Positions 12,391 through 41,379 are shown, counted from the stretch's first letter. The stretch: 64,000 bases of DNA from Bimastos eiseni (GCA_959347315.1 OY365813.1:33889495-33953494), one strand, 5' to 3'. The notes: generated by a model from the sequence alone, not told the origin. Made by a program: numbers and translations.

Positions 12391-13370
12391 TAAGGACTCT
12401 GCAGCAATAGCGCCAAGCAGGTTAAGGCCGGTACTGATCAATCTTGGGTACTGATAGATGCAGGGATAAAGTTCACGACTTTCGCTTCAGCAATCGCAAA
12501 AGGTCGGCTGAGTGTTGTTAGTTTCCGTGTTAGTATTGTTAGTCACCATGACTATCTGTCCCAATTAGTTTGTTTGTCTCTTTTCTCACCGAACATCCGA
12601 CACTTTCTCAACTGAAATTTACACGTTTATTGCATCTAAAGTGGTCCGTGGAGTAGCTGTAGCTTTTCATGGGCCGATGAGCGCGTGGGAGGGAGGTTCC
12701 GCATGGGAATCGACCCAGGCCGTCCCGGGCAACGCTAATTTTGTCCCAGAAATCAAGACTAGGTAGGCTAAGTAATTGCAAAAGACATTTTCCAATCCGA
12801 GCAGTTTGAACAATATGCCTACTGTATTACACTTCTCAATGTTCATGTTTATCATTTATTCAGAAGTGTTTCAGCTAATCAACTTTCATTTGAATTCTTG
12901 ACCTCATAAGCCTGCTTTACGTTTAATGCCAGACCCTTTATTTTGTGGGTGGATGTGAACGGTGAACGACATCATTCATTCATCATTGTGGGAACTGGGA
13001 AGTGTCCCGGAATGGGCTTTTGCTCAGAGTTGTCCACTCTACGCAAGGGTCTCGTAGCGTTTTTCAATCATTGCTGGTCCCTGGATATCGTGGGCCTTGC
13101 ACCAACTGCACATGTGATCACCACGCCTCTGTTAGCGGAGGAAATTCACCTCATAGAGGTGCTTAAGGAGGTCAAGGCCGGCGGAAATACATGTGTGTGC
13201 TTGTACAATTGCCCAATATATTAATTTAGTGTAAACACGCTAAGTGTCTTTTTTGTATATAGATTATAATATACGATTTGTACACACACACACGCGCGGA
13301 CGCACACACGCACACATTAGAAATCGACTTAATAATATATTATCTGTTTCTCTGTGTTCATTCATTCTGA
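12391..13370. other. no gene recognised
   Basis: Contains an open frame at 12943-13224 without recognisable domains or clear splice sites, and a CA/CG-rich microsatellite at 13282-13318. Parts look like decayed repeats. Confidence 0.45.
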
Positions 13371-13374
13371 TCAT

Positions 13375-13720
13375 TTAAATAGCGCCCCTATGAATCTACC
13401 CAAGAGCATAATTTTTTGTGTAATATGGCATTGAAACAGTGTTCAGTTCCATTCAGTTCCCATTCACGCAATCATTACGAAGGTTGATATAGCGCCCATA
13501 CAAAGCTGCTACTCGGAAGCGCTCCCGACCCCAGCACGGCTGAAAAGAAAAGTTTTAAGGCTAGTATAAAAAGATTCTGAGTGGACCCCCTGGACAAGCG
13601 CCAACGGGAGCGTGTTCCAGAGCGATATGAACCAACCACTGAGAGGAACAAATTTAGTTTAGTAGTTGTGTGGGCAAATGGGACATTGATCAGACCTTGC
13701 TCTATGTTTAAATCAATTGT
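13375..13720 (-). mobile_element. two adjacent LINE 3'-end fragments
   Basis: A short tail at 13375-13410 and a longer one from 13483 (TATAGCGCCCATACAAAG), continuing through GCTCCCGACCCCAGCACGG and AGTATAAAAAGATTCTGAG. The same block occurs at 45358-45450 and, more diverged, at 738-900. Confidence 0.75.
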
Positions 13721-14994
13721 AGCTAAGTGTCAATAATATTACTTAAAAACATAGATCGTAACTTTGTATAACGGATTACAATGTTTTAGGTTGATTGAGG
13801 GTCCTGCCCGGGTCGCGTATAGACCCCCATTCTGTACCTGACTACGGCTCATGTGCTACGAAATCAGGCAAGGAATGTCTGTATACGCCCGGGTCCATAG
13901 AAGTCGCCGGCCCTCTCCCCCCTCTCGGCAGACTGCATTGTATAATATTATTATACTATATACAGACATGTGATTTAATATACAATGTTTGAAACGACTT
14001 TCTCTGGAGTTACGATTGTCTCTTAAATCGTGTATTGGTACATTTTATGGTAATTTGATTACTGTCCTTTTTGTCCGGGCTGGAGTTGGGAGCGCTTTTC
14101 ATTAGTTACCTTGAAAGGACGCCATATAAATTAACTTAATTAAGTTCTGATAACCTAAGAAAAGTACCTTGTTCTAAAGATAAGTAAGGGACGTATCAGC
14201 CAAGGAACCAAAGTTTCTGGAGTACAGTAAGCCGCAGCTGGGATACTCGATTTACATTGTTCCATAATAGGAAATCCTGACTCGCTCTTTTACTAAACAA
14301 ATTTGTGTTCGCGCAGCCGCACACTAAATTCTTGGGTGCGTTGGCTCCACGGCCTGTGTGCACGCGCACATACGCACAGCTGAAAGGAAACACTGATTGT
14401 ATCATGTTACTAAATTACAAAACAAACATGTGATATGGTTACATGTGACAGTACAATGTATGAAAACTGTGCAACACTGGCCTATAATATCGATGTTTGT
14501 CAGAATCTGTTATTTTCACCGTTTATGATAACTTACCCGATTTTCACGGATCCCCTTCCACATGAATGCAGTTTTTGTAAGTTTTTGTAGGACCACCGTT
14601 TGTCCATCTGTTTGTCCGTCTGTCTGTCTGTTTGTCTGTCCTCGTGCGTATCTTATCCCATTGTTGTCCGTGTCCTCGTCTGTCTCTTGCCTGTTCGTTG
14701 TCCCACTGAGTACTTGTGACATATAAATGCTTATCAACGTCCTCTTGTTTCAATAGATTAGCTAGGCCAAGCAGAGTAATAGTGATGTTTCACAGACTCT
14801 TATCGGGTTTGGTTTAGATTTTGTGCAAAGGCGCCATATAAACACATATAGATGTGCACGCATTTATCGAATTTGGCGTAATATAAATTTTGATTGATTG
14901 TGTTGTGTCAAACGCACAGTAGAGATTTTATGAGACTGAAATGTAATACCCAAAGCATTGTTTTAGCTCTCGGGTTCTGAGCTAGAGCTAGTTC
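13721..14994. other. no gene recognised; decayed repeats
   Basis: A decayed plus-strand LINE tail is visible at 14080-14140 (GGGAGCGCTTTTCATTAG ... GCCATATAAATT). A TCTG-rich stretch lies at 14600-14640. Small open frames lack support. Confidence 0.45.
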
Positions 14995-15165
14995 GACCGA
15001 ATGATGAGCCGAAGTTAACAGTCGGCAGCCATGCAAGGCGCTCATTACGTCATACATTTGATTTAACTAGCGCCACAGCCTAGCGAAAGAAGGTCAACCT
15101 TTCGTGGGATACGGGAGTCGAACTCGTTTCCTCACCTCTGGGCCACAGTGTCTCTGCGGTGCCCA
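14995..15165 (-). mobile_element. tRNA-derived SINE (family 2), antisense copy
   Basis: Shares AGCCATGCAAGGCGCTCATTA with 56107-56125 and 31195-31215. Ends with a B-box-like GAGTTCGACTCCC in reverse orientation. Confidence 0.7.
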
Positions 15166-15269
15166 GGGTATGAGGCGAACGACGACCAGTTCTTTAACTA
15201 TATTATAAATAATATTTCATTTGTCATTAGTTCTTTAACTAAGCTACTTCGAGTGTGATATAGGAAGAG

Positions 15270-16020
15270 AGTGGAGACTATGATGTGTGGGTGCCTTCAT
15301 TTTCTTAGCCTCCCATCGATTTCCATCGCCGTCTCATCTTCCCACCGACAGTGTATGGCTAGTGTTCTCGTCATGGCCGAGTGACGCAGCTGGCGCAGGT
15401 GTAGCAAAAAATTAATCTCATCGCACATTTCTTTTTCTTTTTTTATTATGACAGCCAAGCCAGCTGACCGCTATTGTCTTCCTTAGTTTTTCTGCCATTT
15501 TGGCAGATTCGCATGTCCAATATCTCCACTTCTCTCTGTTCTGGGCTTCCTTTTTCATCTTCTTGTAGTCACCCCTTCCCTCGTCCAGTGCAAAATTATT
15601 TTTCTTCGTCTTCATCTTGTTTTCTTTCCCTTCATTTTTCCTTCTATGATATTTCGTAGTAGGATGTTTGCCTCTTAGCTTGTGTCCAATCCATCTCCTT
15701 TGTCATTCTCTTATTGTCTTCATCAGGGATCTTTTCTCTCCAACTATTTGTTGTAGGCCCACCTTTTCTTTTTTTTAAATCTTACCCAGACTCATTACTT
15801 GACATTCCACCTGTCAATTCTCGACCAAAACGGCACCTTTCTTAACAGCTAGTCGGCCTACCTGCTGACCTCCTTGAAACCGAACTCTGACCTGCCATGG
15901 ACTATCCTTTGGACAACCCTTTCGATTTGACGCAGCGCTCGTGAATAAGCTGGTGCCCTGATCCTGGCTTTAGAGTGGCGCTTTAGAAATTTGGAGATTA
16001 CGATTCGTTAGTTCTGTGAT
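15270..16020. other. decayed SINE sequence, no gene
   Basis: 15295-15400 is the antisense of the family 1 SINE body (GTCTCATCTTCCCACCGAC). 15860-16010 matches the 3' part of the same SINE on the plus strand (AAGCTGGTGCCCTGATCC). Between them is pyrimidine-rich sequence (CTTTTTC runs) with spurious open frames. Confidence 0.5.
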
Positions 16021-16879
16021 CAGTCCAACTACATGTAACTAACGGTTTGTGATGCACCGTAAATCAGAGGGCGGCCCTGTTAGGGCGTGTCTTTAAAAGA
16101 GCCCGGGTTAAGGGACGACGGCTGGAGGCAAAGGAACGGGGTTAGATATGGGATCCTATCGCGTTACTCGTATTCACATTGTCAAACCATAATAACCTTT
16201 GGACTGTGTATTTTGTAGCGTATATAAAAATGGTGATAGTTTGTTTTTGGCAATAACTATTTTTATTTGATTTTGTGTTAATGCTATATTTACCGTATAT
16301 ATATCGGACCATTAAGTCGCGTTTTTATGCGTGATCTTCCTAGGTTTGTGACTTTACCTCTACTAGAGAAAGGAGCGATCTATATATGTGCGGAATTGTT
16401 AAGATTTATAAGTGGTCTACTTAGATAGATTCTCTTGTTGACATCGCAACTTAAGTTACGGTCTGAGATATACGGTGCTGTTTTTCCATCAATCATGTGT
16501 CTCTCACAGTGATTCTTCTGATTCTATTCAAGTAATAGTTTAACTTATTCTGTCTTAATTTTAATGTTCTATTTGTCGTGTGCTTCATAATATTGAATGT
16601 CGGGGAATTTATTATTGATATAAACCTGTTTTCCATTATTATCTTTTGATGTTGGCTACTAATATTCTTATTGTGAATTTGTCAAAGAGAAATTCATCGT
16701 TGTAATGAATTATTTCCACTTGTTATTTGAATTTGATGAATTTAGATTTAACTTTATTTGATTTTCTGCTGTTAAAACTGTTTTTTCTTCTGTTTTTTTT
16801 TATATCCTGTGCATCTTTTTTTAGATTCAAAAATTCAAATCAAGGAATACATATGCAACAACATGACATGTGAGTGTTC

Positions 16880-17060
16880 TTTCAAATTGATGTTATTATT
16901 GCTATCATCATCATTGTCGTCTTCGTCGTCATCATCATCATTATCATCATCATCTATCATAATGATTATTATTATTATCGTTATTATTATCGTTATTATC
17001 ATTACCAATATCATTATAATGTTGATGATGCTGCTGCTGCTGATGGTAAATAAATCAATC
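16880..17060. repeat. trinucleotide-rich tract (ATC/GTC/ATT)
   Basis: Mixed ATC, GTC, TTA and CTG triplet repeats. They give poly-Ser/Ile frames on one strand and poly-Asp/Met frames on the other. Confidence 0.85.
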
Positions 17061-17124
17061 AATTCATACAGACTTACATATGCATGCATACATACATCCA
17101 TAGATACCACCATATGTTAACACA

Positions 17125-17315
17125 GGCATACATTGATCGCTTCATGAGCGGTGAAACAACGAACTGCTTCGCTTGGCCTTGTTGGATGGCGTAGCCGTGT
17201 CTTCGTGGCCTTGCGTCAAGTCGTCTTCAAAAGCAATGGACCTCCACCAGTCGCCCATGTGCTTCTAGTTCTCGTGTCTATTTTCTCAGACCGCACGCAA
17301 GTCGTCTCAAAGGTA
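17125..17315 (+). other. candidate 5' non-coding exon of the transporter gene
   Basis: A GC-richer island in AT-rich DNA ends at a good donor (TCTCAAAG/GTAACT at 17315). It lies about 830 bases upstream of the first coding exon and could be the first, untranslated exon. This is inference only; no promoter motif was identified. Confidence 0.2.
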
Positions 17316-17339
17316 ACTATGTTACTAATCTGGGTCGAA

Positions 17340-17800
17340 ACTATAACCACTTTGAAGCACTGAAGTAACCTATGTATGTAGTAACTTAACAATGAAGAGC
17401 TGTTTTAACTGAGTGAAAGGTTAGCTAGTTTGAAAGTTGGCTAAACCTATTCTATCTATTATTGAGAAGTAGGTTGACTATTATCATTTTGAAGCACTGA
17501 AGTAACCTATTTATATAGTAACTTGACGATAGAAAGCTATTTTAACTGAACAAAAGTTAGTTTGAGAGTTAGCAAGTTAGAAAGTTGGCTTTACATATTC
17601 TGGCTTAACCTATTATTTTAATCTATTTTATCTACGATAGGAAACTAGGTGAACTGTTACTATTCTGTTATTTTTATTTTTGATTAACTCTTACCATTTT
17701 GAAGCAATGAAGTGACCTATTTATGTAGCAACTTAACAATATAAAGCTATTCTAACTTAACAATAGAAAGTTATTCTAGCTGAAAAATAAGTTAGCATTT
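17340..17800. repeat. three diverged copies of a roughly 90-bp unit
   Basis: Copies begin near 17341, 17480 and 17690. Each has TTTTGAAGCACTGAAGTAAC, then ATGTAGTAACTTAACAAT and AAGCTATTTTAACTGA. Confidence 0.7.
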
Positions 17801-17841
17801 GACTTGACCGATGCTATATCTGTGATGACGTCTTCGATTTA

Positions 17842-18060
17842 ATGATGATGATGGTGGTGGTGGTGGCGGCGGCGACGACGACGACGACGATGATAATAGT
17901 AATGATGATGATGGTGGTGATGATGATGATGATGATGATGATAGTAGTGATGATGATGAATATGATGATGATGACGATGATGACGACGATGATAACGATG
18001 ACGATGTTGAAGATGTTGACGATGATGATGATGATGTTTTCGATGACAGTGATAATGATT
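17842..18060. repeat. GAT/GAC trinucleotide microsatellite
   Basis: Impure (GAT)n with GAC, GGT and GCG triplets. The methionine/valine-rich open frame here is an artefact. Confidence 0.9.
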
Positions 18061-18140
18061 GTGTTTGTGATTATGATATTGCTATGATAATGATGAATAA
18101 GTTCTAACCTAATTCAGTCATTATTGTTGAATCGTTTTCC

Positions 18141-34595
<16,455 letters not shown>

Positions 34596-34657
34596 ACCCA
34601 GATGCGCAGGATCTTGCGCTTCCTGTCTTGCGCGCTCTTTTCCTCTCGTTCAAGCTT

Positions 34658-34960
34658 GCCAATGGGGAAATGCGATTATTAGCCCCAATTCTGCGTTCAA
34701 TGCTTCTCCAAGCTGTTTGCGGGTGCATGATGATTTTGAGATGCTGTGTTTCAGTTTAATGTACAATTATTGGGGAGAAAACAGTGGACTTTGGGGCCAC
34801 TCAATCTTGCCAGCAGGATATGCAATTATGAGCCCCAATTCTGCATTCAATGCTTTTTTTCACAGCTGCTCACGAGTGTGGGATGGTTTTGAAATGCTGT
34901 ACTTTATTTTAGGGTACAATTAATGGGCAGAAAACAGAGTGCTTTCAATATTTTGGGGCC
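34658..34960. repeat. tandem duplication of a roughly 160-bp unit
   Basis: Two copies share TGCRATTATKAGCCCCAATT, GATGRTTTTGARATGCTGT, and TTGGGGCCAC at their ends, at about 80-85% identity by eye. Confidence 0.8.
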
Positions 34961-35587
34961 ACGGTAGCTGGTTAGTTGGAGTGACGTTGTTGTGAGAAGA
35001 GTGTAGGTGGAGCTCTTCTCCCCGAGACAGTTATCCATCATTGTATAATGCTCAGCACCGTTAAATAGGGTTGCTCAATAACTTCGTAGTTAGTATTGTT
35101 ACAGAATAGAAATGCATTAATGTGGATGTTATCTGCTGTGCTGTTGATTAATTCACGGCTCGGTATTCGGTGCTTCTAGTTTTAAGTTATTTCTATATGA
35201 ACTAGACTCATTTCATTTCGGTAGGCGGCGCTGCCTTAAACGGTCTTAAGACAGTCAATGATAAACCAAACGTTCAATACACGCTTTTAAATTGTTTTTG
35301 ATAATGGGCAATAATTTACCACATGTTGAAAGACACATATTCAAATTGTTTTTGTCTTAGGACAGGCATTAGTTAACTGCATGTTGGTAACTGCTGTAAA
35401 TTGGTTATTTGGGAACATTCTGTGGTACAACATTTGTTTGGTATATTGCAACTCCTGAAAATTGGTTACTTGTGAATATTCTGTGTTGCCACCATTTTGT
35501 GGTATCATTTGCAGCCGATATTCAACTTGCCACTGATGAAATATCAGTGTGAAGCCATTACTGCAACTTTACGACTAGTGGGGAGGG

Positions 35588-35785
35588 GGTGTTTGTAGCG
35601 TAATGGATAAGTCGCTGGCATGCAGAGGAAGCAAGTTTGATTCCAACTGCCCTTAAGACTGACTTGTCCTTTTTTTGCTGGGCGGCAGCATTGGTCGAAT
35701 AGATGCATTGGGTGATAGGCGCCTTGCATGGCTGTCGTAGTTGAATTCTACTTCTGTAATAACTTGTCATCATCCGATCATACAG
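35588..35785 (+). mobile_element. tRNA-derived SINE (family 2), plus-strand copy
   Basis: Head with A-box-like GTAGCGTAATGGATAAGTCG and B-box-like AGCAAGTTTGATTCCAAC, then a body ending GCGCCTTGCATGGCTGTCG and CTGTAATAACTTGTCATCAT, shared in antisense with 31142-31345, and in part with 14995-15165 and 56098-56235. Confidence 0.75.
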
Positions 35786-37396
35786 TACTTATCAATCATG
35801 CTGCGGTTTGTCAGTGTGATATTAAGCAAAGTTATTGTATTGTTATATGTAATGTCAAAGTGATTTATGAGACGATCCCTGATGTAGCCACAATGTTTTC
35901 TACGTTAGTTATTTTCAAGCAAAATCTCGAGTTCACTTCTTCTGTAGACTAAGCGTGAAGTATGATATAATTCGTCAAGACAGTCTACTCTATATGAATA
36001 TCATCATCATCAGACACTGAGCTATGCAGTTGTGTTCTATGTTCATTCTGGTGTTGGTCCTAACAGATATTACTCTAAGTTTCACTCTCTTGCTTGTATA
36101 TGCATATGAAGCACTATATATGAATATAATTAGTATATGAAGCATAGTGTGGGCAGAGAGTGAGGGGGAACTGGAGCGGACAGCCCCTCTGAAATTTCAA
36201 GTGAGGATATTTGTATACCCCACCTGGGTTATATTCCCCCAATTATTTAATAAATTTTTCATAAATTGAAAGATTTTCTACAGTGTTTTCCACTGTTTGT
36301 TCATTTTTGCGGTCCATGTTTGGGAAGTGGATTAATTGTCGACCTGTGCCCTCACCGAGCTAACTCAATTTTTTCGACCAGCGCCCAGGACCAAGTCTAC
36401 GCGCATGAACTATTGAGCACAGTTTTGGGGTTTTTTGGGGTTCTTTCTTATTTGAGGGCATGGTATTGCAAAGATTATTTCTCTGCTGCAACATATATTT
36501 TTTCCGAACATGTAATTGTCAGAAATTTTTTCAAGAAATCTTTTATAAAAATTAGGTTTTGTGAGACTTATATTGTTTAGGTTACTGTTGAATTCTTGTT
36601 AATGTTTTAATTTGATTGAAAATTTTTGATTTTTGTGGATTGTTTTAAAGATTGAAATATCGATTGTTTTCTATTTGTTATCTTTTTCAAGAACTATTTG
36701 AATCACTGCTCCAGCGTTTAAGCAGCCGTATGTTGCCATGGACTTTTTAACTCTTGTACAGACCCAATTCCTTTGGCATCAACTTTGTTCCATCGTTATG
36801 CAAATTGCCTTATTATTGCTACTACTACTACTATTATTAATATTTATTTTATTTTATTATTGCTGTTACTATTGCTACTACTACTAGTATTATTTAAAGC
36901 TTTAAATAATTTGCAGCAATGTTTTAATGTTTCCATTAGTTGTTTTGGAAGTGGTTTTTATAGTCATTTCTCAATTTAGTCCATTCTGCAACTCAGAACA
37001 CTGTGTTGCCAGATAAGAGAAATATGTGGTATTTTACTCGTGGTTGTACTTGGACTGTAACGTATAAAACGCCGCAACTACTCGGTGAACTCGTTCCCTA
37101 AGTCAAGCAGTGTTGATATTATTTTGACGTTTTACATTTGACCGAAAGTCGTGCTTTTGTTGATTGATCAAGTTCTGGGCTTTTATTTGAGCTCGTTTTT
37201 GTTAAAATGTATTCGAACTCTTGCCTTGGCGTTTATTGGGATGTGCGTATCGTCATTGTTTATGTTATCGTGTTAATAATCGCCTGTAAACGGTTGATAT
37301 GCATTGTACAAATATATGAATGCGATATTATATGTATAATTTTAACTGAACATGTAATTGTGGGTACTGCCGTCATGTCATGGCAGCTGTTAGAAT

Positions 37397-37780
37397 GGTG
37401 TCCGCTCGATAGTCTGAAGGTTCGATAGTCTGAAGGTTCGATAGTCTGAAGGTTCGATAGCCTGAAGGTTCGATAGTCTGAAGGTTCGATAGTCTGAAGG
37501 TTCGATAGTCTGAAGGTTCGATAGTTCGAAGATTCTAGACATTAATTTAACTAAAACTTGATTAATTGATGAAAAGAATGTGTATAACTGTGAGCTCGAT
37601 TGATATGAAAGGAATTATGCCTAAGTGGAAGCTGGATCAATGAAGAAAAGAATGGTGCAATCCAGCTTCTAGCCAAACATAATTCTTTTCATCAATCCAG
37701 CTACCGCTAAAACCACAATCTTATCACCTATTGACCGGACACCATGTAATCTTCGGACTATCGAACCTTCAGACTATAGA
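37397..37780. mobile_element. inverted-repeat element with tandem-unit termini (copy A)
   Basis: Left part has seven 16-bp units of GATAGTCTGAAGGTTC (37407-37530). The right part (TCGGACTATCGAACCTTCAG) is the inverse of the same unit. GGTGTCCG occurs at the left edge and CGGACACC near the right. The core has two inverse copies of GAAGCTGGATCAATGAA / TTCATCAATCCAGCT. Confidence 0.65.
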
Positions 37781-39642
37781 AAACAGAACTTTTAGAATTG
37801 TTGGCTACGATTTTGAATTCTTGTTTGTGAGTTTCGTTATTCTTTTTAGGAATTTCGTTATTTACAAAAGTTTCATTTTGTATGTGCAATGTGTCCCGTT
37901 ATTTACGGAGCACGTTGGGTAATTTGAGTTTCTTTGTTTGTGTTTATGAGTTTTGCTAACCTGGACTTTATAAAAGAGTGTTTAATTTCTTATGCAGCTT
38001 CTGCAGTTGACTTATGTGAAGTGGCAGCCTGTAGTATGAGTTGTTGAGAGGTTTGGCTCAAAACAGCAGCACAGAATTTCATTTGAATACTTGAAATTAC
38101 TTTTTACCGAAGAGTGCACAGTTAAAATTTCTGAGAGAGGAGTTAAACGAGTTTAATTTTATATTTATGAGTTTTGTACGCCGTTTGAAGCACGCTATAT
38201 TGAGTAGCTTTTAAGTAAGCGATTAGCGAATTTAGCGTTTATTTTCATCTGACAGGCGGATATGGGTAAAGAATGTAAGCTGCCGTATAATCTCTTCTTG
38301 TATAATGATAATAATTACCTTTTTAGCAATCCGTTACCAGCTTTGTGCTCTTATGCATGCAATGTCCGGGTTGTTGTTGGTTGTATTTGCTAGGTGTTCT
38401 ACGACCGGGTTCAAATGTTGAATTCCTTACGGAATTGCTCAGAAGTGAATAATGCAGTTCCCAGATTACTTTTCCTCGTTTCTGGCTTTTTCAGTTTTCA
38501 TATTGTAGAGTTGGTGACTGTTTGGAATCTGTGACGCTGTGCACAAAATGCGGCTTACATTTGCGCAGTTATCAGAGCTAACGTATTTTGTACGTATGAA
38601 GTTTAAGACATCACTTAACACTCAGCTACCACTGGCAGTTTTAATCATCGTTTGGTAAGGTGTCTGTCATTTACTCAACTCATGTTTCTTTTTTGCTTTT
38701 TTTCGTTCAGAGGGTGGTTAGTTTAATGGTCAGTGTGTTTGGCTGTATAGATCGAGAGGTCGGGATTCAAATATTTACATGAAAGGGCTAAGGGCAGAAA
38801 TGTGTCGTTTATGACTAAGATTGAAGCAGTGATGTTTACACCGCCTTTAGCCTACTTTGAATTTAAATCTTGTACATAAGATTTTTGTTGTGATGTTATC
38901 GTTCTGGTTCATGATAATAATTATCAATGTCTTGATTTTTTTTCTCGAATTGGTCGTAACTCCATTTATGTTGTCTGTGCATATTATAGCGTTATATTTT
39001 TGCTGTTGTCTCTTCCTGTTTTAGTTCGATTGAATTAATTAATTTCCAGCTGATTAGACTGTGGTTATTAATTGAAATTTTTAGAGGTAATAAATATTAC
39101 TTTTGTTGAGTTGACGTTTTATATTAATCATAGGCGGAGACCTTGTTTCAGTGGTGGGTTTAAAAATGTTTTAGACAGAATATTATTAATACAGATACAA
39201 AAGAAACAATAGACCTCGTCTCACCTAAGAAGGCAAACATTCGAGAACACTTTATAAATTTATAACATTATTGAGATATTTGGAATACTGTCAGTTTTAT
39301 CCCCCTCCCAAAATTTGGGGACTGTCCTCTAAGTCTCCGTCACTGATATCGAGACTTAAACGTCCACAGATACCAGACACACCTACATGTACACTTGACT
39401 ACATTCACCCGTTCGCTCAAAAACATCACGAGCGCAAATCGACCCCTGCTCGCATCTTAGCACATACGAGGACCACCAGCATCCTCAGCTTACCCTATCT
39501 CAGACGCGGATTATTAGGCTACTTATACTTACTCACCTGAAAGTCATCTTTGAGAAAGCGCAAATCGACAGTGTACTCTCTCTTTTCTGTATCTATGCTC
39601 TTTGGATCACCCTTAATTCGTGACCTCATTATGAGTCTAGTA

Positions 39643-39953
39643 ACGTGACCCGTCAAAAGAGCGCCGATAATAAAGCGCCCGACATAAGTGCGCATTTGTA
39701 CTGATGCGAGATTGACGAAAAAAGCCCTGTTTAACAAGAACCCAGCTTTTAGTTTAACAGCATTTCTTTCATCGATCTAGCCTCTGATGAAACAAGATTC
39801 ATTTAATCAATTCATCTTCCACTTAAGCTATAATTCTTCTCATCAGTCCAGCTTCTATTTCAAATTCTCTGTGCTTTATCTTATCGGCGCTCTTTTGTCG
39901 GGCGCTCTTACGTCGGTGCTCTTTTGTCGGGCGCTCTTTTATCGGGGTGCCGT
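39643..39953. mobile_element. inverted-repeat element with tandem-unit termini (copy C)
   Basis: Left end ACGTGACCCGTCAAAAGAGC, right end in reverse complement ACGGCACCCCGATAAAAGAG. Both ends continue as units of GCGCCCGACAAAAGA. Flanked by CTAGTA at 39637-39642 and 39954-39959, a probable 6-bp target duplication. The core has TTCTTCTCATCAGTCCAGC, shared with copies A and B. Confidence 0.7.
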
Positions 39954-40737
39954 CTAGTAATAGATATAAAGGGCAGTACGGAAGACAAATGTGCAAAAAT
40001 GAGAATGGTGAATTTCGTCTTTGCTGAATTTGACCATTTGAAAATCGTTGCGGTTTCGATGGAACCTGAACGTTTTCTTTGTTCATCACAAATCGGCTCA
40101 AAACTCAATATTTCTCCTAAGCTTTTAATTAATGATTTGGGAGACCTCAGCGCGTCACCTCTTTTTTTTCGGCTGACAATCCACGCCTCAGATTCACACA
40201 TATCGGTGTGATGTTTTGAGGGTCACAAATGGAAGTAATACGGAAATGCAAACACGACATAAAATTAACCATCCACAACACACCACATTCACCAATACGC
40301 TCATAAACCACAACCACACGCAAACAAATATAACCCACGAGTGGACGTGTTTCGGGGACATCTAGATAGGGGGGGTTCGGTTTTCAGGTAAGGGGGACAT
40401 CTATGTGTCGTTTTGATGCATATGTGCGCGTAGGGAAAAGACGAGTTCAAGAACCACCATTGTCATCATGCTTAAGTCCCCTTAATAGTTAGCAATAAAT
40501 AAATAAATATATATATATATACAGACGTCACGAATATTATAATGTTGTGGTATGTTTGCGCGTATCATTTTGTGAGGATGAACACTGGAGCGATTTCCAC
40601 ACACTCTAAATTTTTGGAGTTATTAAATAAGCCTAGATTTCTTGAAGAAGCGCTATCTCAAAGTTTAATTGATTTATCCTCCTAATCAAACTGTTCTGCC
40701 TCCTGAATTGTGTGTGTGGCCCAAATTGCTTCACAAA

Positions 40738-40778
<41 letters not shown>

Positions 40779-40935
40779 TCATTTGATAATTGCATAGCAG
40801 AGATGATTGTAATTGCGCTCGTGGTTAATGGTGATTTAAGGTTTTACATAAACACATTTACATGGTCATTTCTTTAAAATATCCTGAGCTCAGTTTCATC
40901 TCCTTATTCCGAAAGACTGTCTGCGTAGATGATAG

Positions 40936-41379
40936 CTATAGGTAGGGTGCATCAATCTCCGTGTTTCCCAGGGAAAATGCGATGCTGATATTGTCCCCAT
41001 CGTCCTGTGCTCCCCCAGAGGGAGTCAAGTACAAGTAGTTCGCAGGGACCTTCGACATAGATCCGTTTAGTTCTTGGGGGCTGCTACTCAAACTGGAATG
41101 GTCAATTCTCATCGTCGGTCTGTAGATGTTCGTTGAGAGATTGCGCTTTGCAATATTCCTCCTGTTGCGATTGCAAACGACGATTAAACAGATGAGGAGG
41201 AGGATGACGATGAGGAGGAGAACGAGACCGATGACGAGACCGACGATGAGAACGATCCGTATCCACTTCCAGGAGCAGTTGGAGTTGTTCCAGCAGTCGG
41301 CGGGGCAGCCGGGAGGTGGAGAGTTTGGATCCGTGTACTCCAGGCAACGGTAGAAAAAGACCTTGTCTCCGATTGACAC
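40936..41379 (-). CDS. receptor 1, exon 10: stalk, TM helix and cytosolic tail
   Basis: VSIGDKVFFYRCLEYTD, a four-cysteine stalk (GCPADCWNNSNCSWKW), TM helix IVLIVGLVIGLVLLLIVILL extended by LICLIVVC, stop-transfer NRNRR, then a tail unlike that of receptor 2 (NIAKRNLSTNIYRP ... VPANYLYLTPSGG ... TEIDAPYL). YLYL is a possible Y-x-x-hydrophobic sorting or docking motif. No catalytic domain. Confidence 0.85.
   Translation of the reverse strand: MSIGDKVFFYRCLEYTDPNSPPPGCPADCWNNSNCSWKWIRIVLIVGLVIGLVLLLIVILLLICLIVVCNRNRRNIAKRNLSTNIYRPTMRIDHSSLSSSPQELNGSMSKVPANYLYLTPSGGAQDDGDNISIAFSLGNTEIDAPYL

Larger units (their letters stand above)
34596..36254 (+). other. probable 3' UTR of the transporter gene
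   Basis: The first AATAAA I see downstream of the TGA is at 36249-36254. Within it, 34658-34800 and 34818-34960 are a tandem duplication (both contain AGCCCCAATTCTGCRTTCAATGC), and 35588-35785 is a SINE. UTR length is inferred. Confidence 0.35.
36255..40935. other. intergenic region between convergent genes
   Basis: AT-rich, no exon recognised on either strand. Contains the inverted-repeat elements at 37397 and 39643, a tRNA-like SINE head at 38709-38775 and a (TA)n tract at 40741-40776. For the minus-strand gene a possible ATTAAA signal (TTTAAT on plus) lies near 40663. Confidence 0.5.

Noticed and set aside
12943..13224. 93-codon open frame on the plus strand
   Set aside because: No recognisable motif, no matched splice sites, and it lies in repeat-rich sequence; insufficient support for a gene.
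37407..37530. Possible CRISPR-like array of 16-bp repeats
   Set aside because: Units are directly tandem without spacers, in an animal genome, and form the end of an inverted-repeat element.
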